A stretch of 64,000 nt of DNA from an uncultured Nitrospirales bacterium (GCA_958295805.1 OY282373.1:343001-407000); one strand, 5' to 3'; shown: positions 8,345 through 16,746, counted from the first letter of the stretch. The notes: generated by a model from the letters alone, not told the origin. Numbers and translations are program-made.

Positions 8345-8378
8345 CGTCTGTTCAGACGGACCCCCTGTGTTCAGGGGG
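8345..8378. terminator. paired hairpins between convergent genes
   Basis: Two adjacent inverted repeats: CGTC...GACG (8345-8358) and CCCCCTG-TGTT-CAGGGGG (8361-8378). They lie between the stop of the small membrane protein and the stop of tesA, so they can act as a bidirectional terminator. The second stem overlaps the tesA stop codon. There is no clear U-tract. Confidence 0.5.
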
Positions 8379-9111
8379 AGAGGTTGTTCTCCACCCGACC
8401 AAGGCGTTTCCCCTGTCCGGTGACGTCGCGGAGCAGCGGGGTGAGAACGGTCATCACGTTCTGTGCCACAATGTGGTACCCCTCCGCATTGGGATGCAGA
8501 CCATCAGCCTGATTGAGTTCAGGGACGGCTGCCACTCCTTCGAGCAAAAATGGAACAAGCGGAATCTCATAGGCACGCGCCAGTTTTTCATACATGACGG
8601 AAAAGTTTGTGGTGTACTCGTCTCCATAGTTGGGGGGAATTTTCATGCCTGCTAAGACCACCCGAACACCGGCCGCTTGCAATCGTTGAATGATCCGTTC
8701 CAAATTCGAATAGGCGTCAGCCAAGGACTGGCCGCGTAATCCATCGTTTGCCCCTAATTCAAGAATCACGATGGAAGGCTTGCCTTTCAACACCCACTCA
8801 AGACGGCGAAGGCCGCCTGCGGTCGTTTCTCCACTCACCCCGGCGTTTATCACTTCAAATTGATATCCTGCTTGATCCAGCCGACGCTGAAGCAGGGCGG
8901 GATACGTCTGGGTAGGGGAGACGCCCAAGCCCGCGGTGAGACTATCCCCGAAGGCCACAATGCGAGGGAAGCCTGATTGTGTCTGAAGGGCAGGAGACAT
9001 TGACTCAGGGTCTTGATGCCCGGTTTGGGGAGACGATGAGGTGGTATTGGTGTCGCACCCAACCGGAACAATGATCAACCAGAGACCGAGGAACGGCATC
9101 ATCAAACTCAT
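8371..9111 (-). CDS. tesA: SGNH/GDSL esterase, TesA-type (arylesterase / lysophospholipase)
   Basis: A hydrolase of the SGNH family. Block I 'IVAFGDSLTAGLG' holds the nucleophile Ser, block II Gly is in 'VINAGVSGETTAGG', block III is 'LELGANDGLRG' with the oxyanion Asn, and block V is 'DGLHPNAEGY' with the Asp-x-x-His pair. TesA hydrolyses acyl-CoA, lysophospholipid and aryl ester bonds in the periplasm. The chosen start gives a hydrophobic leader ending in a lipobox-like 'IVPVGC', implying a lipoprotein. A longer start at 9246 would reach to 4 bases from the divergent ybbA. Divergent tesA with ybbA-ybbP is a classic bacterial arrangement. Confidence 0.88.
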   Translation of the reverse strand: MSLMMPFLGLWLIIVPVGCDTNTTSSSPQTGHQDPESMSPALQTQSGFPRIVAFGDSLTAGLGVSPTQTYPALLQRRLDQAGYQFEVINAGVSGETTAGGLRRLEWVLKGKPSIVILELGANDGLRGQSLADAYSNLERIIQRLQAAGVRVVLAGMKIPPNYGDEYTTNFSVMYEKLARAYEIPLVPFLLEGVAAVPELNQADGLHPNAEGYHIVAQNVMTVLTPLLRDVTGQGKRLGRVENNLSP

Positions 9112-9249
9112 CGCAAAAGGAGAACGGTGGAACAGATGAGTGAAGTACGGAAGAAAGCTTGGCCTACGATTGAGAATTCGTCTGCGCTCATCGCGTATAA
9201 TGGAAGGCGTGTCTTTTCTTTTTTCAACGAAGAATAACGTCGTCATCTT

Positions 9250-9927
9250 ATGATCCGTGTCGAAAATTTGACCATGCGACTGCAAGCAGGTGGTCACGTG
9301 GTCAACATCCTTCACTCTCTCACCTTTGACGTGCAGCAGAAGCAGGTCGTCGCCGTGGTGGGACCATCCGGCAGCGGGAAATCGACGTTGCTCGGCCTTC
9401 TAGCCGGTTTGGATAAACCCACATCCGGCTCCATCTTCTTGAACGGTCATGAAATCACATCTTGGAGCGAATATCAATTAGCACACTTCCGACGACGACA
9501 TATCGGGTATATTTTTCAAGCCTTCCATCTGATTCCCACGTTCACGGCGTTGGAGAACGTGGCGCTTCCATTGGAATTGTCCGGTGAGCCAATGGCCGTG
9601 GAACGTGCTCAACAGTTGTTGAAGTCGGTCGGTCTTCAAGATCGTCACGGTCATTATCCGGCGCAATTATCCGGCGGAGAACAGCAGCGTATTGCCGTGG
9701 CCCGAGCCTTTGCCTGCCGCCCTCCCATTTTACTGGCAGACGAGCCGACCGGGAATTTAGACAGCGCGACGGGACAACTGGTAATCGATTTGTTGCTCAA
9801 ACTGCATCGCGATCATGGAAGCACGTTGGTCCTGGTCACGCACGATCCGAACCTGGCCAAGCGCACGGACCGGATCATCACGCTTCACGACGGCGCGATC
9901 GCGTCAGACAAGCTGATTGGTTTTTAG
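9250..9927 (+). CDS. ybbA: ABC transporter ATP-binding protein, YbbA/LolD-type
   Basis: A 225-residue MacB/LolD-class ATPase. Walker A is 'GPSGSGKST' (about 38-46), Q-loop 'YIFQAFHLIPTFTALENV', signature 'LSGGEQQRIAVARAFA', Walker B 'ILLADEPTGNLD' and the H-switch is 'VLVTHD'. It pairs with the large FtsX-type permease whose ATG follows after 3 bases. Such pairs act as mechanotransmitters that pull lipids, lipoproteins or periplasmic substrates out of the inner membrane rather than as simple importers. Adjacency to tesA supports the YbbAP assignment. Confidence 0.93.
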   Translation: MIRVENLTMRLQAGGHVVNILHSLTFDVQQKQVVAVVGPSGSGKSTLLGLLAGLDKPTSGSIFLNGHEITSWSEYQLAHFRRRHIGYIFQAFHLIPTFTALENVALPLELSGEPMAVERAQQLLKSVGLQDRHGHYPAQLSGGEQQRIAVARAFACRPPILLADEPTGNLDSATGQLVIDLLLKLHRDHGSTLVLVTHDPNLAKRTDRIITLHDGAIASDKLIGF

Positions 9928-9930
9928 CCC

Positions 9931-12594
9931 ATGCCGACCCCGTCATGCACTCTTGCGCTCAACGTGGCTTGGCGAGAAACGCGAGGCAATTGGCGGCAGT
10001 TTGTCTTCTTTTTCGGATGTCTGGCCATTGGAGTGGGAGCCGTGGTGGGCATTGAATTGTTTGCGACCAACGTAGAAAGCCTCATTCTCCGCGACGCGAG
10101 AAGCCTGTTGGGGGGCGACGTGGAAATTCGTCTCGCTCGTCCGTTGAGTGCATCCGGCAGCATGGTGGTGGAGTCTCTCCATGAGCGTCACGTTGACGTG
10201 ACGCACGTCAGCGAACTCGCGGCCATGACGGCCGTGTCCGTCGCAGAGGTTTCGGAAGAATCCAACACGCCATTGACGCAGTTGGTTGAGCTCAAGGCCG
10301 TTGAAGCAAATTATCCCTTGTATGGAACCGTGGAAGTCAACCCTCCTCAGCCGCTTCATTCCTTGCTGGCTTCACGCGAGACGGACTGTCCGGCCCGTCC
10401 CTGCTTCGGAGTCGTGGTTCAAGAATCGTTGCTGGTCAGCTTGGGGATTCAGCTTCACGATCACGTCAAAATCGGGCACGCCTGGTTTCGCGTGACGGGG
10501 ATTCTCGGTAAAGAGCCGGACCGCGTGGCCAGCGCCTTTCGGCTGGGACCCCGGGTCATCATTTCCCGGCAAGCCCTGGCGGCGACGGACCTGGTGAAGC
10601 GTGGGAGCCGCATTCGTGAACGCTACTTGCTTCGCGTTCCGGAATCACGTGCACTCGGTCCGCTCATGGAAGAACTGCAAGGACGTCTGACCAAAGAGGG
10701 AGCGAACGTATCATCGTATCGCGACGCCCAGCCGCGCATTCGGAGATTTTTGGATCAGCTTTCCACGTATTTAGGACTCATTGGCCTGACGGCATTATTC
10801 GTGGGTGGGATTGGTATCGCCTGCACCGTTCACGGATTCATGAAACAAAAACTCACGACCGTGGCGATTTGCAAAACTTTGGGTGCTGATGCGGGTTTCA
10901 TCATGAGGGTGTATCTGTTGCAGAGTGTGTTCCTGGGGTGCCTCGGCAGCGTCGTAGGCGTGGCGTTGGGCATTGGACTGCAAAGGTTGTTGCCGGCGCT
11001 CTTTGGAGAACTCATTCCCCTGGCCGTCGGGAGTCGGGTTGACGTGTTGCCCCTGAGTAAAGGAATGCTGCTGGGAGCGTTGACGACGCTCTGTTTTGTG
11101 CTGTGGCCGTTACTGACGATCAGATCGATCCCTCCGGCGCTCGTCTTTCGGCGTGACGTGGATCAGGAACGTTCCTTAACCCCCGCGGGGTCCCATTTCC
11201 AAAGAATGAAGGAAACCCTGATGAGGCTCGTACAAGATCGCCATCGTCTTGGCACGGCCTTGTTGATGGGGTGTGGGCTCACCGTCTTATCCGTCTGGCA
11301 AGCACGATCCCTCACGTTGGGGCTTCTCTTTACGGTTGCCTTTGGTGCCGCCTTGGTGTTTCTCCGGTTCGGGGTCTGGGTGTTGCTGCACGGTCTCCAG
11401 AAAATTCCCCGTTCGCGTTCGTTTGCCGTCAGGCACGCGATGGGCAACGTGCAACGCCCCGGAAACTACACGCTGGGCATGGCGGTGGCCATTGGGGTCG
11501 GCGTGATGGTCGTCGTGACGGTTGCGTTGGTCAAATCCTCTTTACTTGTCGCCCTCGGGGAACGTATCCCAGAAGATGCTCCGACGTTTTTCTTCATTGA
11601 CATTCAGCCGGACCAACGAGAACGGTTTGAACGAGTCATGCAACGGGAGGCCCGCACTGCTCCGTATCGGCTCACGCCCGTTGTTCGGTCGCGGTTAAGC
11701 GCGATTGACGGCCATGCGATTCATCCCGATGACCACAAAGACAAACAGAACGGCTGGTATTTCACCCGCGAGTACGTGCTCACGGCGCTCTCTGACCTTC
11801 CCAAAGATAATATCGTCGTAAAAGGACAATGGTGGCCTGCTGAGTCAGAAGACAAGAAGGATGATGACCATACTCAAAATCCCATTCGCGTGTCGGTTGA
11901 AGATGAAGCCGCTGAAAACCTTGGCGTGGATCTAGAGTCTACGTTGGAGTTCGATGTACAAGGAACTCCCCTGCGTGCCGTCGTCGAAAGCACGAGAAAA
12001 GTTGATTGGGGAAGCTTCTCCACAAATTTTTTCATGATTCTGTCACCGCGGGCTTTGGACGGGGCGCCGATGACCTACATTGCCAGCGCGAAGGTCGAAC
12101 CTGACGAGGAAATGCCGCTTCAACGCGCTCTCGTGCGAGACCTTCCCAACGTGACGGCGATCAAAATCGGTGACGTGCTCGCCAACGTGGCACGATTGCT
12201 CGAACAATTGGCCTGGGCCATTCAAGGCATTGCCCTGTTGAGTATGACGAGCGGAGCCGTCGTCATGGTCGCCGCGTTGTCTTCCACTCGATACCGAAGA
12301 CTCTATGAGTCCGCCATTCTGAAAGCGATAGGCGGCACGCGGCAGATCATTGTCAAATCGTTTGCCGTGGAGTTCGCCTTAGTGGGGGGATTGGCCGGTC
12401 TGATCGGCGTGGGCTTGGCCAGCGCGCTCTCCTGGGTCATTCTGCACTTTTTCCTGGACATCGCCTGGACCGTTCAACCCGTGGTGCTCGGATGGGGCCT
12501 GCTGGCAACCGTAGGGCTCGCCGTGGTGGTGGGTTTTCTCAGTACCTTTAAGATTCTCGGCGAACCGCCGCTGGCGGTGTTGCGGGGAGAATAA
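9931..12594 (+). CDS. ybbP: FtsX-family ABC transporter permease, YbbP-type
   Basis: 887 residues, typical for YbbP (around 800-850). There is one membrane segment near residues 20-45, then a large periplasmic domain, then FtsX-type transmembrane bundles around residues 270-400, 420-560 and 760-880 (for example 'GIALLSMTSGAVVMVAALSSTRYRR' followed by 'ESAILKAIGGTRQIIV', the cytoplasmic coupling-helix motif for the ATPase). It is coupled to ybbA by a 3-base gap. The partner complex probably handles lipids or hydrophobic compounds at the inner membrane; the substrate is not known. Confidence 0.92.
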   Translation: MPTPSCTLALNVAWRETRGNWRQFVFFFGCLAIGVGAVVGIELFATNVESLILRDARSLLGGDVEIRLARPLSASGSMVVESLHERHVDVTHVSELAAMTAVSVAEVSEESNTPLTQLVELKAVEANYPLYGTVEVNPPQPLHSLLASRETDCPARPCFGVVVQESLLVSLGIQLHDHVKIGHAWFRVTGILGKEPDRVASAFRLGPRVIISRQALAATDLVKRGSRIRERYLLRVPESRALGPLMEELQGRLTKEGANVSSYRDAQPRIRRFLDQLSTYLGLIGLTALFVGGIGIACTVHGFMKQKLTTVAICKTLGADAGFIMRVYLLQSVFLGCLGSVVGVALGIGLQRLLPALFGELIPLAVGSRVDVLPLSKGMLLGALTTLCFVLWPLLTIRSIPPALVFRRDVDQERSLTPAGSHFQRMKETLMRLVQDRHRLGTALLMGCGLTVLSVWQARSLTLGLLFTVAFGAALVFLRFGVWVLLHGLQKIPRSRSFAVRHAMGNVQRPGNYTLGMAVAIGVGVMVVVTVALVKSSLLVALGERIPEDAPTFFFIDIQPDQRERFERVMQREARTAPYRLTPVVRSRLSAIDGHAIHPDDHKDKQNGWYFTREYVLTALSDLPKDNIVVKGQWWPAESEDKKDDDHTQNPIRVSVEDEAAENLGVDLESTLEFDVQGTPLRAVVESTRKVDWGSFSTNFFMILSPRALDGAPMTYIASAKVEPDEEMPLQRALVRDLPNVTAIKIGDVLANVARLLEQLAWAIQGIALLSMTSGAVVMVAALSSTRYRRLYESAILKAIGGTRQIIVKSFAVEFALVGGLAGLIGVGLASALSWVILHFFLDIAWTVQPVVLGWGLLATVGLAVVVGFLSTFKILGEPPLAVLRGE

Positions 12595-12683
12595 TTCAAC
12601 GGTGATGTCTTCTCTCATCTGAGGTTGACTTTCCAATGACCAGTAGATATTTGATGCGTGACAACCAGGCAAGGAGCTTGTTC

Positions 12684-12887
12684 ATGCCACAACCCCTCGA
12701 AGCTAAAATTACAAGAAAACCAAAATCAAAGATTCAAATCGAAATCACGAAAGAGAACTTTGAGTCTTTCTGTGATGCGGTCGGGCTTTACCGGACCCCT
12801 TTCCTTGAGGCTCTTGATTCTTCTGAGCGTGATCACCGTGCTGGTCGGGTGACCAAGCGGAAATCCTTACACGAATTGATTCGCTAA
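12684..12887 (+). CDS. RelB-like small antitoxin (probable)
   Basis: A 67-residue protein with a basic N-terminus, a central 'IEITKENFESFCDAVGLY' helix, and the C-terminal 'ERDHRAGRVTKRKSLHELI', a pattern common in small TA antitoxins whose C-terminus wraps the toxin. The ATG follows AAGGAG (12671-12676) at good spacing; a longer frame from 12636 lacks such a site. A RelE-type toxin frame begins 6 bases after its stop, so this was the antitoxin of a module whose toxin is now frameshifted. The family name is inferred from context. Confidence 0.6.
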   Translation: MPQPLEAKITRKPKSKIQIEITKENFESFCDAVGLYRTPFLEALDSSERDHRAGRVTKRKSLHELIR

Positions 12888-12893
12888 GTCGCA

Positions 12894-13168
12894 ATGGTCG
12901 AGATTTCAACGACCGCCACCTTCGATCGGCTCTTTCAAAACTCCCTCGTCAGATTCAGCGAAAAGCTGCCATTAGGACGGATCGGTTTAAAAGTAACCCG
13001 TTTCATTCCTCACTCCGAACTGAAAAATTGCATCCCAAGCATCATCAAGTATGGAGCTTTCGGGTTGATCAGGCTTATCGCATTGTTTTTAAGTTTCTCG
13101 GTCCCAACCAGACTGAATTTCGTTATATCGGACATCACCACACCATCTACGATTATGCGTTGTTCTAG
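12894..13168 (+). pseudogene. RelE-type toxin, frameshifted
   Basis: The first 14 codons read 'MVEISTTATFDRLF' from the ATG at 12894. The remainder of a standard RelE-like toxin is present in a different frame from about 12935 to the TAG at 13166-13168. It includes 'QRKAAIRTDRF', 'WSFRVDQAYRIVFKFLG' and 'TEFRYIGHHHTIYDYALF', ending exactly as such toxins do (about 91 residues in all). The two parts would join if the AAAA run at 12937-12940 had one more A. Nothing else is damaged, so the change is recent, or a sequencing error, or a -1 frameshift site. Confidence 0.8.
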
Positions 13169-13345
13169 CCAGCTCACGAAGAAGATACTGAATGGCAATT
13201 TCAGCTTGGCTCAAGACATGCTGCTATCCAGACCGTGTGTCATTAAAATCGCCATGACATCTTAAACTGAAGCCAAAGCGTGTATTGACAGAAACGAGAA
13301 ATTCCGACAGGATAGATAAGAGAGTAAGAATTCAGGAGTAAGAAA

Positions 13346-13564
13346 ATGCACGTCACCGAAAAAAGACAAATTACGATGCCCATTTCTCTTCGAAAACGGT
13401 ATGGACTTCAACCAAATGTTGAAGTGGAATTTGTGGCTGAAGCTGGCGGCATTCGAATACAAAAACAGGGAAGTGTATCCGCGAATCCTTTTCGTGCATT
13501 GAGAGGGGTCGTAAAGAAACGGCTTGCGGTTGATCGATATATTGAAGACATTCGAGGACGATGA
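13346..13564 (+). CDS. VapB-type antitoxin, SpoVT/AbrB fold
   Basis: A 72-residue protein. Residues 1-45 have the swapped-hairpin AbrB pattern 'VTEKRQITMPISLRKRYGLQPNVEVEFVAEAGGIRIQK', which binds operator DNA as a dimer. The C-terminal 'ALRGVVKKRLAVDRYIEDIRGR' is the toxin-binding tail. An AGGAG site precedes the ATG. Its stop overlaps the ATG of a PIN-toxin remnant (ATGA at 13561-13564), the usual vapBC layout. The antitoxin looks intact while its toxin is truncated. Confidence 0.82.
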   Translation: MHVTEKRQITMPISLRKRYGLQPNVEVEFVAEAGGIRIQKQGSVSANPFRALRGVVKKRLAVDRYIEDIRGR

Positions 13565-13731
13565 TTACGGCGGTAGATATCAGCATTCTCCTTGAAGTCT
13601 CTGTTGACGCTGACGCCGCCGATCAATCGGAAGCGGGCTGTGTTGCTGTAAAAATGAAACCGTTCGAGTCGAACATCGAAACCAAGGATTGCCATCCCAG
13701 TCTCCTCTGTCGTCGTGGCGCTTTGGAGTAG
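13561..13731 (+). pseudogene. VapC PIN-domain toxin remnant
   Basis: The frame opens with 'MITAVDISILLEV', the PIN-domain N-terminus with the first catalytic acid (D6). After about residue 14 it loses all similarity and stops at 56 codons. Full VapC proteins are about 130 residues with three or four conserved acids, so most of the nuclease is gone. The next gene begins within 80 bases. This is a decayed toxin left beside its still intact antitoxin. Confidence 0.65.
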
Positions 13732-13804
13732 AATGTCTGCTCTGCAAAGAATTGCAGAGCCGGGTGTTTGTATGACTACTGTCAAGGGAAGGATGATGCC
13801 TATT

Positions 13805-14788
13805 ATGATAAAGATGGATACCGTGCTCATTTTGTCTCTTTTGTTGACAACAAGTTGTGCCACCTATGACAAACGAGAAGTCGTCGAAACTCTTCCCGAA
13901 TCCCAAAACTCCTCTAGTCAACTTCCTTCGATTGACAGCCCTTTAACCTCAATGGAAGCAACCCAACGAGTGTTAAAGCGCAAAATAGCCTTGGTGCGTT
14001 TTACGAATGAAACAAAATATGGTTCCGGGCTTTTCACCGATAAAAACTACGATCGCATTGGGAAGCAAGCCTCAGATATTTTGTCTTCTGAATTAACAAA
14101 GTCTGGGAAGTTTATTGTTTTGGAAAGAACCGACCTCAATAAACTTGAAGCTGAAAGTGAGTTGATGGGCTTCACACCAGAAGAATTTAGAAAAAATTTG
14201 GTTGGAGTCGATGCCCTTCTCTTGGGTTCTATTGTGGAATTTGGGCGAAAAGACACGGGGGAAGTTATTCTCTTTTCTCGATCGAGGAAACAAGTTGCCC
14301 ATGCCAAAGTGAATATTCGATTGGTTGATCCTCGAACCGGACATGTGTTCTTTAGTGAAGATGGGGGCGGAGAAGCCTCTTTGGATTCGACTACCGTTTT
14401 AGGATTGGGAGATCGTGCAACCTTTGACTCTACCCTGAATGATAAAGCTTTATCCGCTGCTATTGCTAACTTGTTGGACAAATTGCTTAATAAGCTTTCT
14501 GATAAGCCTTGGACAAGTGGAGTGCTTTCTGTAGACGGTAATAAAATTTTAATATCTGGAGGAGAGCGACAAGGCCTTAAAATTGGTGACCGACTCCTGA
14601 CCATGGTCCCTGGAAAAGTTATAAAAAGTCCTCAAACTGGATTTAATATTCAACTTCCCCATAAACAAGTGGGTGAACTTGAGATTGAAGGATTTTTTGG
14701 AGATTCGGAAACGAATGAGGGGTCAATATGTCACGTCGTGGAAGGACCAATTCCCGATACCGATCACGTTATTCAATTTATTAAGTAG
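13805..14788 (+). CDS. CsgG-family outer-membrane-associated lipoprotein
   Basis: About 327 residues. From the chosen ATG the leader 'MIKMDTVLILSLLLTTSC' ends in a lipobox with Cys at residue 18. The body has the CsgG pattern: 'IALVRFTNETKYGSGLF', 'QASDILSSELTKSGKFIVLERTDLNKLEAE', 'GVDALLLGSIVEFG' and 'RLVDPRTGHVFFSEDGGGEA'. CsgG-type lipoproteins form outer-membrane channels or sense envelope state. A GGGAAGG site lies 12 bases upstream. It heads a four-gene lipoprotein operon with DUF4810 and DUF799 members, so it is the paralogous CsgG/DUF799 class rather than true curli CsgG; no csgA, csgE or csgF is nearby. Confidence 0.85.
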   Translation: MIKMDTVLILSLLLTTSCATYDKREVVETLPESQNSSSQLPSIDSPLTSMEATQRVLKRKIALVRFTNETKYGSGLFTDKNYDRIGKQASDILSSELTKSGKFIVLERTDLNKLEAESELMGFTPEEFRKNLVGVDALLLGSIVEFGRKDTGEVILFSRSRKQVAHAKVNIRLVDPRTGHVFFSEDGGGEASLDSTTVLGLGDRATFDSTLNDKALSAAIANLLDKLLNKLSDKPWTSGVLSVDGNKILISGGERQGLKIGDRLLTMVPGKVIKSPQTGFNIQLPHKQVGELEIEGFFGDSETNEGSICHVVEGPIPDTDHVIQFIK

Positions 14789-14797
14789 GGAGCAACG

Positions 14798-15160
14798 ATG
14801 TTGAGCAGGATTTTTTGCCTGGGGTTAATTTTTCTGAGCGTCACAATCATGCTGACGGGGTGCGGTCTGCTTGCTCCGGTCGTGGGCCCGGTTTATGAAT
14901 CATCGACGAGCAACGTGGATCAAGGAAAGGTGGAGGGATATATTCGCTTTATCAACGTGACGGGCGAACATGAGATATTCATTGACGGAACGTCGATAGG
15001 CTCCGGCGAGGCTTATGATTCCAGACACACGTCAACGCAAGGGGTTCTGGCTGTTTCTCCAGGGACGCACCTCGTCGAAGTCATGAAGGGCAGCCACGTT
15101 CTTTACCAGAGAAAAGTTTTTCTTGGGACGGGTGTGACAAGGAGTATAACCATTCCATGA
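14798..15160 (+). CDS. small lipoprotein with PEGA-like beta domain
   Basis: 120 residues. The leader 'FLSVTIMLTGCG' supplies a lipobox with Cys at residue 22. The mature part reads like a PEGA-type beta sandwich: 'GYIRFINVTGEHEIFIDGTSIGSG' and 'VSPGTHLVEVMKGSHVLYQRKVFL'. Such domains usually hold lipoproteins at the cell surface or on peptidoglycan. It starts 9 bases after the CsgG-like gene and its end overlaps the next gene by 4 bases, so it belongs to the operon. It is not one of the usual three members of that operon. Confidence 0.72.
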   Translation: MLSRIFCLGLIFLSVTIMLTGCGLLAPVVGPVYESSTSNVDQGKVEGYIRFINVTGEHEIFIDGTSIGSGEAYDSRHTSTQGVLAVSPGTHLVEVMKGSHVLYQRKVFLGTGVTRSITIP

Positions 15161-15519
15161 TAGCGAAACGTTGGAATGGGATTGTTTTACTTTTTTTATT
15201 TATGTTGCCTGCCTGCGCTCAACCGCCAGTGTATCATTGGGGTGAGTACGAAGACAGCCTTTACCTCAGGGCAACCGATACAAGTGAAGAGGCGCAGGCA
15301 GAAGCGTTAAAAATGCTCGAATCAACAATTCGTGAGGCCGAGGAGAACGGGAGCAGACTCGCTCCGGGCGTTTATGCTGACTATGGGTACCTGTTGTTTA
15401 AGCAAGGTCAAACGCAAGAAGCTTTATTGAATTTCAAAAAGGAAGCGGATCTGTACCCCGAATCGAAATATTTCATGGATTCAGTCATTTCTCGAATCAG
15501 AGACAAGGAAAAATCGTGA
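15157..15519 (+). CDS. DUF4810 lipoprotein
   Basis: 120 residues with a leader ending in 'FMLPAC' (lipobox, Cys about residue 20). The DUF4810 pattern is clear: 'PPVYHWGEYEDSLYLRA' near the start, 'LAPGVYADYGYLLFKQGQTQEALLNFKKEADLYPESKYFM' later, with a single TPR-like helical hairpin. It overlaps its neighbours by 4 bases on both sides. Members of this family are found between CsgG-like and DUF799 lipoprotein genes, as here. The function of the set is not established. Confidence 0.85.
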   Translation: MIAKRWNGIVLLFLFMLPACAQPPVYHWGEYEDSLYLRATDTSEEAQAEALKMLESTIREAEENGSRLAPGVYADYGYLLFKQGQTQEALLNFKKEADLYPESKYFMDSVISRIRDKEKS

Positions 15520-16157
15520 AATTTCAGTGGACTATTCTTAGCGCAGTCATTTTTTTATTACCTGGCTGTGCCACTCAGTCTGAACATCACTATTCAAAAT
15601 TTTTTGAAAATCATCCTCGATCCGTATTGGTTATACCTCCATTCAATGAAAGCACAGCCGTTGATGCTCCCATTCTTTTCAATACAACAGTGAGCATGCC
15701 TTTCGGTGAGAAGGGGTACTACGTTTTTCCCGTCTTTTTAACAAAGGACATCTTGATCGACATGGGCCTGAGTGATGAAGGTGTTCTTAAAGAGGCTCCG
15801 ATTCAAAGATTCAAGGATGTGTTTGGGGCAGACGCGGTACTCTATATTACCATTAAACAGTGGGTGACGACTTACTTGGGTATTTCATCATCAGTCACCG
15901 TTGAAGCCAAGTACAAACTCGTTGATACGAATACGGAAGATGTCCTGTGGGAAAGAACGGAGCTTGTTGCTCAACAAAGTGGGGGGTCGGGTTTGCTGGG
16001 GAGTACGATTAGTGCTGCTCTTAATGCCATGTTGACCGACTATCGACCACTAGCGAGGCAAACCAATCTGCAAGTCCTATCGAAACCGAATGCGGGTCTT
16101 CCTGCAGGGCCATATCACCAAAATTACAAAAAAGACTATAGCAACTTTACGCCCTAG
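15516..16157 (+). CDS. DUF799 (GNA1162-type) lipoprotein
   Basis: 213 residues. The leader 'ILSAVIFLLPGC' gives a lipobox with Cys at 18. The body has the DUF799 pattern 'PRSVLVIPPFNESTAVDAPILFNTTVSMPFGEKGYYVFPVFLTKDIL' and 'FGADAVLYITIKQWVTTYLGISSSVTVEAKYKLVDTNTEDVLW'. The fold is related to TolB/CsgG-type domains. It is last in the CsgG-like / small lipoprotein / DUF4810 / DUF799 operon, with every junction overlapping or nearly so, suggesting a lipoprotein complex in the envelope. Confidence 0.87.
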   Translation: MKFQWTILSAVIFLLPGCATQSEHHYSKFFENHPRSVLVIPPFNESTAVDAPILFNTTVSMPFGEKGYYVFPVFLTKDILIDMGLSDEGVLKEAPIQRFKDVFGADAVLYITIKQWVTTYLGISSSVTVEAKYKLVDTNTEDVLWERTELVAQQSGGSGLLGSTISAALNAMLTDYRPLARQTNLQVLSKPNAGLPAGPYHQNYKKDYSNFTP

Positions 16158-16185
16158 GTCCCGTTCACACGGAATGCCACAACGG

Positions 16186-16209
16186 GGCGCCATGAGATGG
16201 CGCAGCTAC
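16186..16209. repeat. REP-like palindrome, single copy (iREP)
   Basis: A stem of GCGCCAT and ATGGCGC around a GAG loop, followed two bases later by CTAC, the complement of the GTAG tag that marks REP elements. The same unit recurs at 56533-56556 and 62932-62955. It sits in the otherwise empty 142-base gap after the lipoprotein operon. Confidence 0.65.
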
Positions 16210-16299
16210 GAAGGAAGAATCTTGCCTGAAAGCGGACAAGGGTATGAGGATGACTCTAATTGGGAAACGCAACGGAAGTGAATTGCACGGAAATCCACC

Positions 16300-16545
16300 T
16301 TAAAAGGAAACGGCAGGAATTTCCAGGACATGGTCGGGTTCCTGATGTTGGTCAAAGACGTTGTGGAACACGTGATCTAATCTTTTGAGCGTTTGAGCCT
16401 TAAAATATTTTTCCCCGCATTGTCGACAGACTCCTGCAGGCACGCCATTAATGACCAGCAGGTGCGAGCGACGCCTGTAGTCATATTCAATTCTTTTTTC
16501 TTCGACTTCACCTCGACAAAAAGAGCAATCTCCATACTCGTTCAT
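16300..16545 (-). CDS. YgiT-type zinc finger protein
   Basis: 81 residues. Two CxxC pairs, 'CSFC' near residue 7 and 'CRQC' near residue 40, surround a beta segment '[15 protein letters not shown]', the pattern of YgiT/MqsA N-terminal zinc-binding antitoxin domains. The usual C-terminal HTH of MqsA is absent, as in many stand-alone YgiT proteins. A start at 16545 is preferred over 16581 because only the former has a purine-rich site upstream. No toxin partner (DUF4258 or MqsR type) adjoins it; a tRNA lies directly upstream, so it is an orphan. Confidence 0.75.
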   Translation of the reverse strand: MNEYGDCSFCRGEVEEKRIEYDYRRRSHLLVINGVPAGVCRQCGEKYFKAQTLKRLDHVFHNVFDQHQEPDHVLEIPAVSF

Positions 16546-16622
16546 TGTTCGCTTTTTCCTCTTCTCCAAGGGGTTTGCCATTTTGGGGGTTGTGGGACAT
16601 TGAGATAGAAGTCGAATGCGAA

Positions 16623-16707
16623 TGGTGCCGAAGCCGGGACTCGAACCCGGATGGGTTGCCCCACACGCCCCTCAAACGTGCGTGTCTACCAGTTCCACCA
16701 CTTCGGC
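16623..16707 (-). tRNA. tRNA-Leu (anticodon GAG)
   Basis: On the minus strand the acceptor GCCGAAG pairs with CTTCGGC. The anticodon stem CACGT/GCGTG holds the loop TTGAGGG, a long class II variable arm follows, the T arm contains GGTTCGAGTCC, and CCA is encoded (plus-strand 16623-16625). It decodes CUC/CUU leucine codons. A consensus promoter lies immediately upstream. Confidence 0.95.
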
Positions 16708-16716
16708 ATGGCCGGA

Positions 16717-16746
16717 ATTATAGGTAGGGGTCAAAATGGTTGTCAA
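16717..16746 (-). promoter_or_regulatory. near-perfect sigma-70 promoter of tRNA-Leu(GAG)
   Basis: Read on the minus strand: TTGACA (16741-16746), an 18-base spacer, then TATAAT (16717-16722), 9 bases before the mature tRNA. Both hexamers are exact consensus. The promoter overlaps the longest possible start of the divergent methyltransferase gene at 16736. Confidence 0.88.
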
